Assembly (NCBI RefSeq): GCF_014637725.1
Contig: NZ_BMFC01000002.1
Coordinates: forward strand, 186,907 to 250,906
Length of the DNA stretch: 64,000 bases
DNA from: Marivita lacus
GTDB lineage: Bacteria; Pseudomonadota; Alphaproteobacteria; Rhodobacterales; Rhodobacteraceae
Direction: 5' to 3'
In this document: in pieces, positions 46,746 to 54,660 of the stretch
Position numbering within the stretch: position 1 is the first letter of the stretch
How the letters are laid out: the number at the start of each line of letters is the position of its first letter
The notes under the pieces: model-generated
Told to the model about the DNA's origin: nothing
Database searches by the model: none
Seen by the model: the letters and a program-made list of their open reading frames with translations, nothing else
Program-made: the position numbers and the translations under genes

Positions 46746-47743
46746 AGTTCGGCGCGGTTCCGCTGGCCGAAGCCGAGGGCGCGATCCTTGCGCATTCGGT
46801 GGCTTTGACCAAGGGACGGTTGCGCAAGGGTGTTGTGCTGGACCCGCCCGCGCTTGCCAAGCTGACAGCGGCAGGGGTGACGCAGGTGACCGTGGCCCGG
46901 ATGGAGCCGGGTGACATGCACGAGGACAGCGCCGCCGAACGGCTTGCGCAGGCGCTGGTGCCCGATCCGGCGGCGGTGAACCTGCGGGTGGCACCGGCCA
47001 GCACCGGGCGTGTGAACATTTACGCCACCACGACGGGCGTGGCCGCCATCGACGCCGCCCGGATCAACGCGGTCAATGCGGTGCACCCGATGGTGACCGT
47101 GGCCACCGTGCCCGAATGGCACCGCATGGCGGCACGTGGCATGGTGGCCACGGTCAAGATCATCTCCTACGCCGCCCCGAGTGCCGCTGTGGAGTCTGCC
47201 TGTGCCGCGGGTCAGGACGCGCTGGCTGTGCGCCCGGTGGCCCGCACACGCGGGCTCCTGATCCAGACCAGCGTGGGCGGGCGCGATGACAGCGCCAAGG
47301 GGCAACGTGCGATGGGCCAGCGCTTTGACCGGATGGGTGTTGCGATGGGGCCCAAGACGGTCGTGCCGCATGAAACCGAGGCGCTGCGCCGCGCGCTGAC
47401 TGAGGCCGGGCCAGACTATGACATCATCTGCGTCCTGACCGGGTCGGCCACGTCGGACCTCCATGATGTCGCGCCCGAGGCAGTCCGCGCCGCAGGGGGC
47501 ACCGTGGCGCATTATGGGATGCCGGTCGATCCCGGCAATCTGCTTTTCTGGGGCCACCTGGGCGAAGTGCCGGTGATCGGCCTGCCGGGCTGTGCGCGCT
47601 CACCCGCGTTGAATGGTGCGGACTGGGTGCTGGAGCGGTTGCTCTGCGATGTGCCGGTGATGCCACAGGACATCATGGGAATGGGGGTCGGCGGGCTGCT
47701 CAAGGAACCGCCCTCGCGCCCGGTGCCGCGCGACACGGCGTGA
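46742..47743 (+). CDS. Molybdopterin-binding protein (MoeA-like domain)
   Basis: 333 residues; coupled to the XdhC gene by a 4-bp overlap. The N-terminus (AVPLAEAEGAILAHSVALTK) resembles the MoeA domain that positions the cofactor, and the C-terminal half is a molybdopterin-binding domain: YDIICVLTGSATSDLHDVAP and the G-rich FWGHLGEVPVIGLPGCARSP. Proteins like this may act with XdhC in delivering or nucleotide-modifying the cofactor. A MocA-type transferase is less likely because no NTP-transferase motif is seen. Confidence 0.85.
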   Translation: MKFGAVPLAEAEGAILAHSVALTKGRLRKGVVLDPPALAKLTAAGVTQVTVARMEPGDMHEDSAAERLAQALVPDPAAVNLRVAPASTGRVNIYATTTGVAAIDAARINAVNAVHPMVTVATVPEWHRMAARGMVATVKIISYAAPSAAVESACAAGQDALAVRPVARTRGLLIQTSVGGRDDSAKGQRAMGQRFDRMGVAMGPKTVVPHETEALRRALTEAGPDYDIICVLTGSATSDLHDVAPEAVRAAGGTVAHYGMPVDPGNLLFWGHLGEVPVIGLPGCARSPALNGADWVLERLLCDVPVMPQDIMGMGVGGLLKEPPSRPVPRDTA

Positions 47744-47753
47744 CGCGGGCATG

Positions 47754-47779
47754 AAAAAAGCGACCCGGAGGTCGCTTTC
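47754..47779. terminator. Bidirectional terminator between the molybdopterin gene and infC
   Basis: AGCGACC (47759-47765), loop CGGA, GGTCGCT (47770-47776), flanked by A6 on the left and TTTC on the right. Read on the minus strand the stem is followed by T6, so it is a strong terminator for infC; on the plus strand it is weaker. Confidence 0.75.
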
Positions 47780-47805
47780 AAAATCTTCAAATGAATGCGG
47801 CGCGA

Positions 47806-48351
47806 TTATTTCGAAATCGGGCCGATCATCATGACCATCTGACGGCCTTCCATCTTGGGCATGTTTTCGACCTTGCCATGCTCCTTGGTGTCCTCGGCCA
47901 CCCGCTCCAGCAATTCGCGTCCCAGGTTCTGGTGCGCCATCTCGCGACCACGGAACCGCAGCGTCACCTTGACCTTGTCGCCATTCTCGAGAAACTTGAA
48001 CACGTTGCGCATCTTGACGTCGTAATCGTTCGTGTCCGTGTTCGGGCGGAACTTGACCTCTTTGATCTCGATGATCTTCTGCTTCTTGCGCGCCTCGGAT
48101 TCGCGCTTCTGCTGTTCGTATTTGAACTTGCCGAAATCCATGATCTTGACGACCGGCGGTGTCGCGTTGGGCGAAATCTCGACCAGATCCAGACCGGCTT
48201 CCTCGGCAAGCTGCATGCCACGCTCTGGCGTGACAACGCCGACGTTTTCGCCGTCCGCGCCGATCAGGCGGATTTCAGAGCCCCGAATGCGTTCATTTAT
48301 GCGGGGGCCGGTTTCGCGCGTTGGGGGCGCGTTATGAGGTCTGCGGGCTAT
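47806..48351 (-). CDS. infC: Translation initiation factor IF-3 (AUA start codon)
   Basis: Binds the 30S subunit and checks the start codon and initiator tRNA. The reading frame has no ATG/GTG/TTG at the expected N-terminus; the first standard start gives only 136 residues and cuts off the family's N-terminal part. Reading back in frame gives [20 protein letters not shown], preceded by ATA at 48351-48349, with AAAGGAG 7 bases upstream. AUA start therefore yields 181 residues. Core motifs: [14 protein letters not shown] and [40 protein letters not shown]-3 genes use rare start codons for self-regulation in other bacteria (AUU in E. coli). Confidence 0.93.
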   Translation of the reverse strand: MARRPHNAPPTRETGPRINERIRGSEIRLIGADGENVGVVTPERGMQLAEEAGLDLVEISPNATPPVVKIMDFGKFKYEQQKRESEARKKQKIIEIKEVKFRPNTDTNDYDVKMRNVFKFLENGDKVKVTLRFRGREMAHQNLGRELLERVAEDTKEHGKVENMPKMEGRQMVMMIGPISK

Positions 48352-48358
48352 GGTGTCA

Positions 48359-48365
48359 CTCCTTT
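48359..48365 (-). promoter_or_regulatory. Strong ribosome-binding site deciding the infC start
   Basis: Minus-strand AAAGGAG lies 7 bases upstream of the ATA codon at 48351-48349. No other start codon lies at a suitable distance in the IF-3 frame, so this site fixes the start. Confidence 0.85.
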
Positions 48366-48388
48366 GGTGCAGTTCAAATCAGGGATGT

Positions 48389-48417
48389 AAAGTAGACGGC
48401 ATGCCGTTTTCTTTCAA
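48389..48417 (-). promoter_or_regulatory. Candidate infC promoter
   Basis: On the minus strand, TTGAAA (48417-48412), a 17-base spacer and TACTTT (48394-48389) fit a sigma-70 promoter. Predicted transcription start lies about 7 bases further, giving a short leader (roughly 30 bases) before the AUA start. Confidence 0.55.
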
Positions 48418-48544
48418 GCGGCTTTTCGGCGGAACCGGGCCATTTGGCAGGGGTTTTCCCCATGTATCGACGCAATTGTGCAAGCGCAGCGCGGCACTGA
48501 TCGGAAACGGGTCGGAAAAACCATATCCAAGGGATTCTGAAGCA

Positions 48545-48904
48545 GTGAAATATCTGGTCATTCTGGTGGTGTTGACCGCTGTCTGTACGGGCCTTTGGCT
48601 GGGGGCGCAGCGCGATCGCGCGCCTGACGCGCTGTCCAAAACCGCCGAGGTGCTCGGGACGGCGGTCGACACCGCATCCGTCACGGCGCGGGCGGCACTG
48701 GGCGACGCGAAAGAGGCCGCCGAAGCGCTGATCGTCCACGGGTTCGATCATGACCGGATGGTTGCCTATATCAACGGGTCTGACCTGTCCGCGTTCAACA
48801 AGACCTCGACCAAGGCTGCGCTGGATGGGGCACGCAATGAGCCCGACCAGCTGCGCGTCGTGCTGGACAGGCTGCGCGATCGGCTTGGAGTGCCGGCACC
48901 TTGA
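48545..48904 (+). CDS. Hypothetical membrane-anchored protein
   Basis: 119 residues from GTG 48545 (AAGGG 11 bases upstream). One membrane helix at the start (VKYLVILVVLTAVCTGLWLG), then a helical Ala-rich stretch (DTASVTARAALGDAKEAAEA) and a charged end (DQLRVVLDRLRDRLGV). No family recognised. The frame extends upstream but that part has no plausible start or conservation pattern. It is followed by a convergent terminator with fpr. Confidence 0.65.
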   Translation: MKYLVILVVLTAVCTGLWLGAQRDRAPDALSKTAEVLGTAVDTASVTARAALGDAKEAAEALIVHGFDHDRMVAYINGSDLSAFNKTSTKAALDGARNEPDQLRVVLDRLRDRLGVPAP

Positions 48905-48910
48905 GACGGA

Positions 48911-48944
48911 AAAAGTCGCGCAGAAAATCCCCTGCGCGGCTTTT
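48911..48944. terminator. Bidirectional terminator between the hypothetical gene and fpr
   Basis: AAAAGTCGCGCAG (48911-48923), loop AAAATCCC, CTGCGCGGCTTTT (48932-48944): a 13-bp stem with one wobble pair, A-rich on one side and T-rich on the other, so it works for both strands. It lies between convergent genes. Confidence 0.75.
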
Positions 48945-48981
48945 CCAGCAATGCCTTATGCGTCGTACCTGATATTTTGCC

Positions 48982-49851
48982 TTAATCGAGAAACGCCTTT
49001 TCGACCACGTAGGTCTTTGGGTCGGAATTGGCGCCTTCCTCGAGCCCGAAGCCTTCGAGCATCTCCTTGATCTCGAGGTTGAAGGCGAGGTTGCCGCAGA
49101 CCATCGCGCGGTCGGCTTCGGGCGAAATGACCGGTACGTTCAGATCAGCAAAACATTCACCCGATCGCATCAGGTCGGTGATGCGGCCCATCTTGGGGCT
49201 CTCTTCGCGGGTGGTGGTCGGATAGTAGCGCAGCTTGTCGGCAAAGCCTTCGCCGATCAGTTCGGCCAGCAAGTCGTCCGACCGGATCGTCTCGATCAGG
49301 TCCTTGCCGTATTGCAGCTCTCCGACCTCGCGGCAGGTGTGGGTCAGGATGACCTCGTCGTAATCCTCATAGGTCTGCGGATCGCGCAGGAGCGATGCAA
49401 ACGGCGCGATGCCGGTGCCGGTGGCAAACAGCCAAAGCCGTTTGCCCGGCAGCAGCGCGTCATGCACCAATGTGCCCACGGGTTTGGGGCGCAGGATGAT
49501 TTCATCACCCGGCTGGATATGCTGCAACCGGCTGGTCAGCGGGCCGTCCTGCACCTTGATCGAGTAGAATTCCAGTTCTTCGTCCCAGGACGGCGACGCG
49601 ATGGAATAGGCGCGCAGCAGGGGCTTTTCGCGGCCGGTCTTTTCATCCGTCTGCATCAGGCCGATCATCACGAACTCACCCGACCGGAACCGCAGGGAGG
49701 CGGGCCGCGTGACCCGGAAGGAAAACAGCCGGTCGGTCCAGTGGGTGACCGATGTCACGGTCTGCGCATCGGGGACTGCAAGGGTCCTGGCGGCGGGGGC
49801 CTTGGTGGCTGTGGCGTCTGTCACGGGCGTCATCTCTGTCATGGTGTCCAT
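48982..49851 (-). CDS. fpr: Ferredoxin/flavodoxin-NADP(+) reductase
   Basis: FAD enzyme transferring electrons between NADPH and ferredoxin. 289 residues. FAD site: FRSGEFVMIGL and PLLRAYSIASPSWDEELEFY (RxYS motif); NADP site: LWLFATGTGIAPFASLLRDP and TREESPKMGRITDLM, with the C-terminal YVVEKAFLD. Position downstream of the cysI/cysH operon is suggestive, since ferredoxin reductase could supply electrons for sulfite reduction (inference). The first ~35 residues are a less conserved leader. Confidence 0.92.
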   Translation of the reverse strand: MDTMTEMTPVTDATATKAPAARTLAVPDAQTVTSVTHWTDRLFSFRVTRPASLRFRSGEFVMIGLMQTDEKTGREKPLLRAYSIASPSWDEELEFYSIKVQDGPLTSRLQHIQPGDEIILRPKPVGTLVHDALLPGKRLWLFATGTGIAPFASLLRDPQTYEDYDEVILTHTCREVGELQYGKDLIETIRSDDLLAELIGEGFADKLRYYPTTTREESPKMGRITDLMRSGECFADLNVPVISPEADRAMVCGNLAFNLEIKEMLEGFGLEEGANSDPKTYVVEKAFLD

Positions 49852-49905
49852 CCCGGTTTCAGTAAACCGGTCCCTTACATCTATCTTTGATTTACATCAG
49901 ACGAA

Positions 49906-49936
49906 ACCCGCCCATGGTCGCAGGGACCGGGCGGGT
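49906..49936. terminator. Hairpin behind the sulfur operon
   Basis: ACCCGCCC (49906-49913) and GGGCGGGT (49929-49936) form an 8-bp stem with a 15-base loop, just downstream of the DUF934 gene stop. The U-tract is short, so it is a weak terminator or an RNA stabiliser. Confidence 0.45.
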
Positions 49937-49959
49937 GGTCTTTGGGTCGCAGTTTTGGA

Positions 49960-50355
49960 TCAGGCGGCGAGGCCGCGCAGGCGCGCCTGGTAGTCATGCG
50001 CCTGCCAGTTCGCGCGGGCCAGCCATTGGTCCTCGGGCTGACGCGCGGCCAGATCGTCGCTGATTTCGACATCGTCAAAGCCTGACCTGCGCGCCATGGC
50101 GTATTGGTCGGCGATGACATGGCCTTGTGCCCGCAGCCATCCCTTGTAGCCCTGCTGACGGATCAGCCGGGCCAGCGTGAAGCCACGCCCGTCGGAAAAG
50201 GCGGGAAACGCGATGCGCACCAGTTCCTTGCCGATGAGCAGGCAGCGGAGCCGCGCCGGATCGGTGTCAGAGGGCAGGTCGATCCGCGCTTCGGGGTCGA
50301 TCCAGCGGGTGGGGTCAATGGTCAGAAAGCCGGTGTCGTTGATGAGAACGGTCAT
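49960..50355 (-). CDS. DUF934 family protein of the sulfur operon
   Basis: 131 residues from ATG 50355 (GGAGACGC upstream). DUF934 pattern: GKELVRIAFPAFSDGRGFTL and ARLIRQQGYKGWLRAQGHVI, ending ARANWQAHDYQARLRG. The family lies beside sulfite reductase and PAPS reductase genes in many proteobacteria and is thought to help sulfite reductase; the mechanism is unknown. It overlaps cysH by 4 bp. Confidence 0.88.
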   Translation of the reverse strand: MTVLINDTGFLTIDPTRWIDPEARIDLPSDTDPARLRCLLIGKELVRIAFPAFSDGRGFTLARLIRQQGYKGWLRAQGHVIADQYAMARRSGFDDVEISDDLAARQPEDQWLARANWQAHDYQARLRGLAA

Positions 50356-51128
50356 ATCGCGTCTCCTGTGGGTGTGGGTGTGGGCGTGTGAAGGCCGCAT
50401 TCCGTTTTGCCTAATCCGCGCCAGCGTCCGGCGCGGGGGTCTTCGCCCTGCGTCACACGGGTCGTGCAGGGGGCGCAGCCGATGGACGGGTAGCCGCGTG
50501 CCACAAGCGGGTGGCGGGGCAGGTCGTGCGTGTCGAGATGCGCTTTGAGGCGCGCCGGTTTCCAGTCGATCAGCGGGTTGATCTTGATCCGGGTGGAGCC
50601 TTGGTCGAGGTCGAAATAGCCAAGGGTCTTTCGCGTGTCGGCCTGATGGCGTTTGCGCCCGGTGATCCAGCCGTCGTAGCCGTGCAGCGCATCATCAAGC
50701 GGTTGGGTCTTGCGCAGGGTGCAGCAGGCGTCGGGATCGCTGAAGCGCAGGGCACCGTACGGATCGACCGCCTCAACCGTGCGGTCCGTGGCGCGGATCA
50801 CCTGCACATTGGTCAGGCCAAGATGCTCTGCGAGGTCTTGCTGGTAGCTTAGCGTTTCCTCGAAGAGCAGCCTTGTGTCGATGAAGAGCACGGGCAGGGT
50901 CCGGTCGATCTGCGCGATCAGATGCAACAGCACAGCCGAATCTGCGCCAAAGCTGGACACCATGGCGACCCGGTCGAAAATCCCGCGCGTCAGAACGGCC
51001 TCCAGCAGGGAGGACGTGCCGAAATGGCGATACCGCGTGTTCAACTCACCCACATGGTCCCGCGCGGCCATACGCTCATCAAGCGCGGGCGCGCTGTCTT
51101 CGCTATTTTGGTGCGACAGGTGAAGCAT
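50352..51128 (-). CDS. cysH: Phosphoadenylyl/adenylyl-sulfate reductase, Fe-S type
   Basis: Reduces activated sulfate to sulfite in assimilation. 258 residues from ATG 51128 (GTG 51131 is adjacent). Nucleotide site: MVSSFGADSAVLLHL (SGGxDS-like). The Cys pairs ACCTLRK and IGCAPCTTRV bind a 4Fe-4S cluster, marking the type that can use APS, and KTECGLH holds the catalytic Cys. It starts within the end of cysI and overlaps the DUF934 gene. No ATP sulfurylase gene is present here. Confidence 0.92.
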   Translation of the reverse strand: MLHLSHQNSEDSAPALDERMAARDHVGELNTRYRHFGTSSLLEAVLTRGIFDRVAMVSSFGADSAVLLHLIAQIDRTLPVLFIDTRLLFEETLSYQQDLAEHLGLTNVQVIRATDRTVEAVDPYGALRFSDPDACCTLRKTQPLDDALHGYDGWITGRKRHQADTRKTLGYFDLDQGSTRIKINPLIDWKPARLKAHLDTHDLPRHPLVARGYPSIGCAPCTTRVTQGEDPRAGRWRGLGKTECGLHTPTPTPTGDAI

Positions 51129-52804
51129 CACGCGGCCTGCTGCTTTTTCTCGCTCTCGCCGTAAAGCGCGGTCTTGAACGGGGCCATGCCGACGCGGGCG
51201 AAGGTGTCGATGAATGCCTCGTCGGCGCTTTCGCGTTCCGACAGGTAGGTGTCGACGATCCGTTCAATCGCAGGCACGATCTCGCCCGCGGAAAAGCCCG
51301 GCCCGGTGCGCTGACCGATGGCGGCGTTTTCGGTGTGATTGCCGCCAAGCGTGATCTGGTAGTTCTCCACGCCTGCACGGTCGAGGCCAAGGATGCCGAT
51401 ATGGCCGACATGGTGATGCCCGCAGGCGTTGATGCAGCCCGAGATCTTGATCTTGAGGTCGCCCACCTCGTGTTCCAGCTTCAGCTGGTCGAACCGGGTT
51501 GCGATTTCTTGCGCGATCGGGATCGACCGGGCGGTGGCCAGCGCGCAGTAATCCATGCCGGGGCAGGCGATGATGTCGCTGATCCTGCCGATATTGGCGG
51601 TGGCGAGGCCAGCGTCGTTCAGCGCCGCGTGGATCGCGGGCAGGTCAGCCTTGTGAACATGCGGCAGCACGATGTTCTGCTCATGGCTCACGCGCAATTC
51701 GTCATGGCCATAGCGCGCAGCAAGATCGGCCATCACCCGCATCTGGTCGGATGTGGCGTCGCCCGGTGTCGCGCCATGCGCCTTGAGGCTGATCTGCGCG
51801 ATGGCATGACCCGGCGCGCGGTGGGCGCTGAGGTTGGTGTCGGCCCAGGACCGGAATACGGGGTCGTTCGCGTAAGCCTGATCGAAGGGCGCAGTGTCGC
51901 GGTCCTTGAAGGCGGGCGCTTCAAAGTCGGATTTGATTTGCGCAAACAGCTGTTGATCGACGCCGCTAAAGGCGGGACGCAGGAAATCGAACCGTTCTTC
52001 GACCCGCGCGCGGATGTCGTCGATCCCATGCTCGTGCACGGTGATCTTGATGCGGCTCTTGTACTTGTTGTCGCGGCGGCCCAGCAGGTTCCAGACGCTG
52101 ACCACGGCTTCGAGATAGGGCAGCAAATCCGCCTCGGGCAGGAAGTCGCGCACGACCTTGCCGATCATCGGGGTACGGCCAAGGCCACCGCCGATGATGA
52201 CCTCGAACCCCGGTTCGCCCGCATCGTTGCGCACCATGCGCAGCCCGATGTCATGCGCCTTTGTCACGGCGCGGTCATTGGGTGAGCCTGTGACAGCGAT
52301 CTTGAACTTGCGCGGCAGGAACTGGAACTCCGGGTGGTCGGTGGACCATTGGCGGATCAGCTCGGCCACCGGGCGCGGATCGGCGATCTCGTCTGCGGCA
52401 GCGCCTGCGAAATGGTCGGCGGTCACGTTGCGGATCGTGTTGCCAGAGGTCTGGATGGCGTGCATTTGCACCTCGGCCAGCGCGTCGAGCATGTCGGGCA
52501 CGTCGCGCAGCGTGGGCCAGTTGAACTGGATGTTCTGGCGCGTGGTGAAATGGCCATACCCCTTGTCCCATTTGTCCGCGATGAACGCCAATTGCCGCAT
52601 CTGGGCGCTGCTGAGCGTGCCATAGGGCACGGCCACGCGCAGCATATAGGCGTGCAGTTGCAGGTAGAGCCCGTTCATCAGGCGCAGCGGCTTGAACTCG
52701 TCTTCGGTCAGGCTGCCGTCAATGCGGCGCTCGACCTGTGCGCGGAACTGGGCATTACGCTCGGCCACGAAAGCGGCGTCGAAATCGGTATAGCGGTACA
52801 TCAT
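51128..52804 (-). CDS. cysI: Sulfite reductase (siroheme/4Fe-4S), CysI/Sir type
   Basis: Six-electron reduction of sulfite to sulfide. 558 residues. Two ferredoxin-like halves; siroheme/4Fe-4S signature Cys in IIACPGMDYCALATARSIPI and in KISGCINACGHHHVGHIGIL (CxxxxxC ... CxxxC). The N-terminal FTTRQNIQFNW and GNTIRNVTADHFAGA fit the family. An assimilatory nitrite reductase would look similar; the cysH and DUF934 neighbours decide for sulfite. Electron donor is probably ferredoxin or NADPH via fpr (inference). Confidence 0.92.
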   Translation of the reverse strand: MMYRYTDFDAAFVAERNAQFRAQVERRIDGSLTEDEFKPLRLMNGLYLQLHAYMLRVAVPYGTLSSAQMRQLAFIADKWDKGYGHFTTRQNIQFNWPTLRDVPDMLDALAEVQMHAIQTSGNTIRNVTADHFAGAAADEIADPRPVAELIRQWSTDHPEFQFLPRKFKIAVTGSPNDRAVTKAHDIGLRMVRNDAGEPGFEVIIGGGLGRTPMIGKVVRDFLPEADLLPYLEAVVSVWNLLGRRDNKYKSRIKITVHEHGIDDIRARVEERFDFLRPAFSGVDQQLFAQIKSDFEAPAFKDRDTAPFDQAYANDPVFRSWADTNLSAHRAPGHAIAQISLKAHGATPGDATSDQMRVMADLAARYGHDELRVSHEQNIVLPHVHKADLPAIHAALNDAGLATANIGRISDIIACPGMDYCALATARSIPIAQEIATRFDQLKLEHEVGDLKIKISGCINACGHHHVGHIGILGLDRAGVENYQITLGGNHTENAAIGQRTGPGFSAGEIVPAIERIVDTYLSERESADEAFIDTFARVGMAPFKTALYGESEKKQQAA

Positions 52805-52825
52805 GTGTCTCCTGCGCGTTTGGGA

Positions 52826-53143
52826 TCAGGTCCGGGGCGGAGTTGCGGGTTCGGCCTGTTTGCCGTGTGCGTAGTTCGATGGGCCGCGCATGCGGAACGC
52901 CTCGCGAAAATGGGCGGGCTTTGGGCCGTTCTGGTCGGGGGTCACATCTGCGAGGTAGACGCCAACCACCTCCCCGCTGCGGGAACTGGCGTCGATCAGG
53001 CGGATCTGCGCGTCGGCCTCATCTGTCAGGACATCGGCTTCGGCAAGATGCCGGGACCATGTGTCGGCTTCGGTCAGATAAACCACGTCGCCTTCCAGCA
53101 GCGCGTTGGCGGTGACGACCTTTGGGGTGAAGGATGCGGGCAT
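52826..53143 (-). CDS. DUF2849 family protein of the sulfur operon
   Basis: 105 residues. Matches the DUF2849 pattern I associate with sulfur operons of alphaproteobacteria: FTPKVVTANALLEGDVVYLT, WSRHLAEADVLTDEADAQIR, and GVYLADV. The C-terminal tail is disordered (HGKQAEPATPPRT). It overlaps the cobA-type gene by one base (TGATG) and lies 21 bases before cysI, so the four genes are one unit. Function unknown. Confidence 0.85.
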   Translation of the reverse strand: MPASFTPKVVTANALLEGDVVYLTEADTWSRHLAEADVLTDEADAQIRLIDASSRSGEVVGVYLADVTPDQNGPKPAHFREAFRMRGPSNYAHGKQAEPATPPRT

Positions 53144-53919
53144 CAGATCATCTCCTGGATTTGGGGCAGGGCGGCACGGGCGGCGTCGCGCGGGGCAAGG
53201 CCATACATCAACAGCGCGGGGCCGGTCATGTCGGCCTCTGCCAGAATGGCGGGCAGGGTGGCGAGCGTGGCGGCGACGATGCGCTGATCGGGGCGCGAGG
53301 CGTTTTCCACGATGGTCACGGGCGTGCCGGGTGCCGCGCCATGCATGAGCAGACGCCCCTGGATAAAGCGCGCCGCCTTCTTGGCCATGTAGATCGCGGC
53401 CACTTCGCCGTCGCGGGCAAGCGCGCGCCAGTCGTGGTCGGCATAACCCTGCATGTCGTGCCCGGTGATCAGCCGCACGGCGGTGTTGCGCCCGCGCTTG
53501 GTGAGCGATTGACCAAGGGCCGCAACCGCGGCAGAGGCAGAGGTGAGACCGGGGATGATGCTGTAGTCGAGACCTGCCTCGAGGATCGCATCGAGTTCTT
53601 CGTCCAGACGGCCGAACACGGTGGGATCGCCGGATTTGAGCCGCACAACCCGCGCGCCGCTCAGCGCCTCGTCTACGATCATGTCGTTGATCGCACCCTG
53701 GGTCAGCGACGGGCCGAACCCTTCCTTGCCGGCGTTGCGCAGCCGCGTCTGCGGTCCGACCAGCGCGAGGATCTCGGTGCTGACCAGACGGTCATGGATC
53801 ACCACGTCGGCGGTTTGCAGCGCGCGCAGCGCCTTGAGCGTCAGAAGGTCGGGGTCGCCCGGTCCCGCACCCACGAAGGCGACGGGCGAAGGCGTGATCT
53901 GGTGCAGGTCGCGTGGCAT
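53143..53919 (-). CDS. cobA: Uroporphyrinogen-III C-methyltransferase
   Basis: Makes precorrin-2, the precursor of siroheme needed by the sulfite reductase next to it. 258 residues. SAM/tetrapyrrole methylase motifs: VAFVGAGPGDPDLLTLKALR, the LKSGDPTVFGRL loop, VIPGLTSASAAVAALG, and HDMQGYADHDWRAL. No CysG oxidase/ferrochelatase domain is fused, so another gene must finish siroheme. It is the first gene of the minus-strand sulfur operon. Confidence 0.93.
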   Translation of the reverse strand: MPRDLHQITPSPVAFVGAGPGDPDLLTLKALRALQTADVVIHDRLVSTEILALVGPQTRLRNAGKEGFGPSLTQGAINDMIVDEALSGARVVRLKSGDPTVFGRLDEELDAILEAGLDYSIIPGLTSASAAVAALGQSLTKRGRNTAVRLITGHDMQGYADHDWRALARDGEVAAIYMAKKAARFIQGRLLMHGAAPGTPVTIVENASRPDQRIVAATLATLPAILAEADMTGPALLMYGLAPRDAARAALPQIQEMI

Positions 53920-53963
53920 CGGGATGTCCTTTTCGCCGCGTTTCTTGGTCTATAGATAGAATT

Positions 53964-53999
53964 TTATTCCGGTATTTTGCCAGTACCTTGCGGAAATAA
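53964..53999. promoter_or_regulatory. Inverted repeat in the divergent sulfur-operon / lrp region
   Basis: TTATTCCG (53964-53971) and CGGAAATAA (53991-53999) form a near-perfect inverted repeat in an AT-rich stretch, between the divergent cobA-type gene and the Lrp gene. Minus-strand TAAAAT at 53966-53961 could be a -10 box. Its position suits binding by the adjacent Lrp/AsnC regulator. Confidence 0.4.
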
Positions 54000-54069
54000 G
54001 GAAAATTGTTCTATGTGGGGCGTGACGAGGGACAGATGATCCTCGAAATCGGCAGAAAGCGGAACAGTG

Positions 54070-54525
54070 ATGAAAATAGACGACACGGACCGGAAAATTC
54101 TTGTCGAGTTGCAGACCGACGCGGCGCAATCGCTCGATGATATCGCCCGCAAGGTTGGCTCTTCGAAGACGCCCGTGTGGAACCGGATTCGCAAGATGAA
54201 GGAGGCCGGGATCATCGGCGCGCAGACGGTGCAGCTCGATGCCGAGGCGCTGGGATACGAGGCGTGTTTCTTCGTGCTCATCCGCACCAGCGAGCACGAG
54301 GCGGAATGGCAGCGCGCGTTTCTCAAGGCGCTGCAGGACCGCCCCGAGGTGCAGGAGGCGCACCGGCTGGCGGGGGATATCGACTACATCCTGAAAGTGC
54401 GCGTCAAGAACGCCCGCGCCTATGACGCCTTTTACCAGGCGCTGATCGCGGAGGTGCGGGTGCACAACGTGACCGCTCTCTTGTCGATGGAAGAGATCAA
54501 GTCGACCACGGCGCTGCCCTTGTAG
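54070..54525 (+). CDS. Lrp/AsnC family transcriptional regulator
   Basis: 151 residues from ATG 54070 (GTG 54067 is adjacent). N-terminal HTH: DDTDRKILVELQTDAAQSLD and GSSKTPVWNRIRKMKEAGII. The C-terminal RAM ligand domain: ACFFVLIRTSEHEAEWQRAF and VQEAHRLAGDIDYILKVRVK, ending NVTALLSMEEIKSTTALPL. It is transcribed divergently from the sulfur operon and probably regulates it or itself, perhaps with an amino acid such as cysteine or methionine as effector (inference). Confidence 0.93.
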   Translation: MKIDDTDRKILVELQTDAAQSLDDIARKVGSSKTPVWNRIRKMKEAGIIGAQTVQLDAEALGYEACFFVLIRTSEHEAEWQRAFLKALQDRPEVQEAHRLAGDIDYILKVRVKNARAYDAFYQALIAEVRVHNVTALLSMEEIKSTTALPL

Positions 54526-54526
54526 G

Positions 54527-54553
54527 GGCGCACCTGAGCGGCGGTGCGCCTTT
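54527..54553 (+). terminator. Terminator-like hairpin behind the lrp gene
   Basis: GGCGCACC (54527-54534), loop TGAGCGGC, GGTGCGCC (54543-54550), then TTT. It begins two bases after the stop codon; the U-tract is short. Confidence 0.55.
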
Positions 54554-54568
54554 GGCTGCTGATGTGCA

Positions 54569-54631
54569 GGAGTATTTGGAACAAGAAGAAGCAGGAGCGC
54601 GCGCCTGTTCTTCTTCTTTTTCCAAATATGC
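54569..54631. repeat. Family A repeat tails, inverted pair (copies 5 and 5')
   Basis: GGAGTATTTGGAACAAGAAG followed by AAG (54569-54591) faces CTTCTTCTTTTTCCAAATATGC-like sequence (54610-54631) across an 18-base GC-rich centre. Together they form a long imperfect palindrome between the convergent lrp and P450 genes. Each tail points away from its own upstream stop codon, so each may belong to one gene. Confidence 0.7.
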
Positions 54632-54660
54632 AAACACGCGGGTGCCGTCCCGTGACACCG

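Noticed and set aside
54600-54640. The CTTCTTCTTTTT run as a rho-independent terminator
   Set aside because: The T-run is part of the inverted family A tail and is not preceded by a compact GC stem on that strand.
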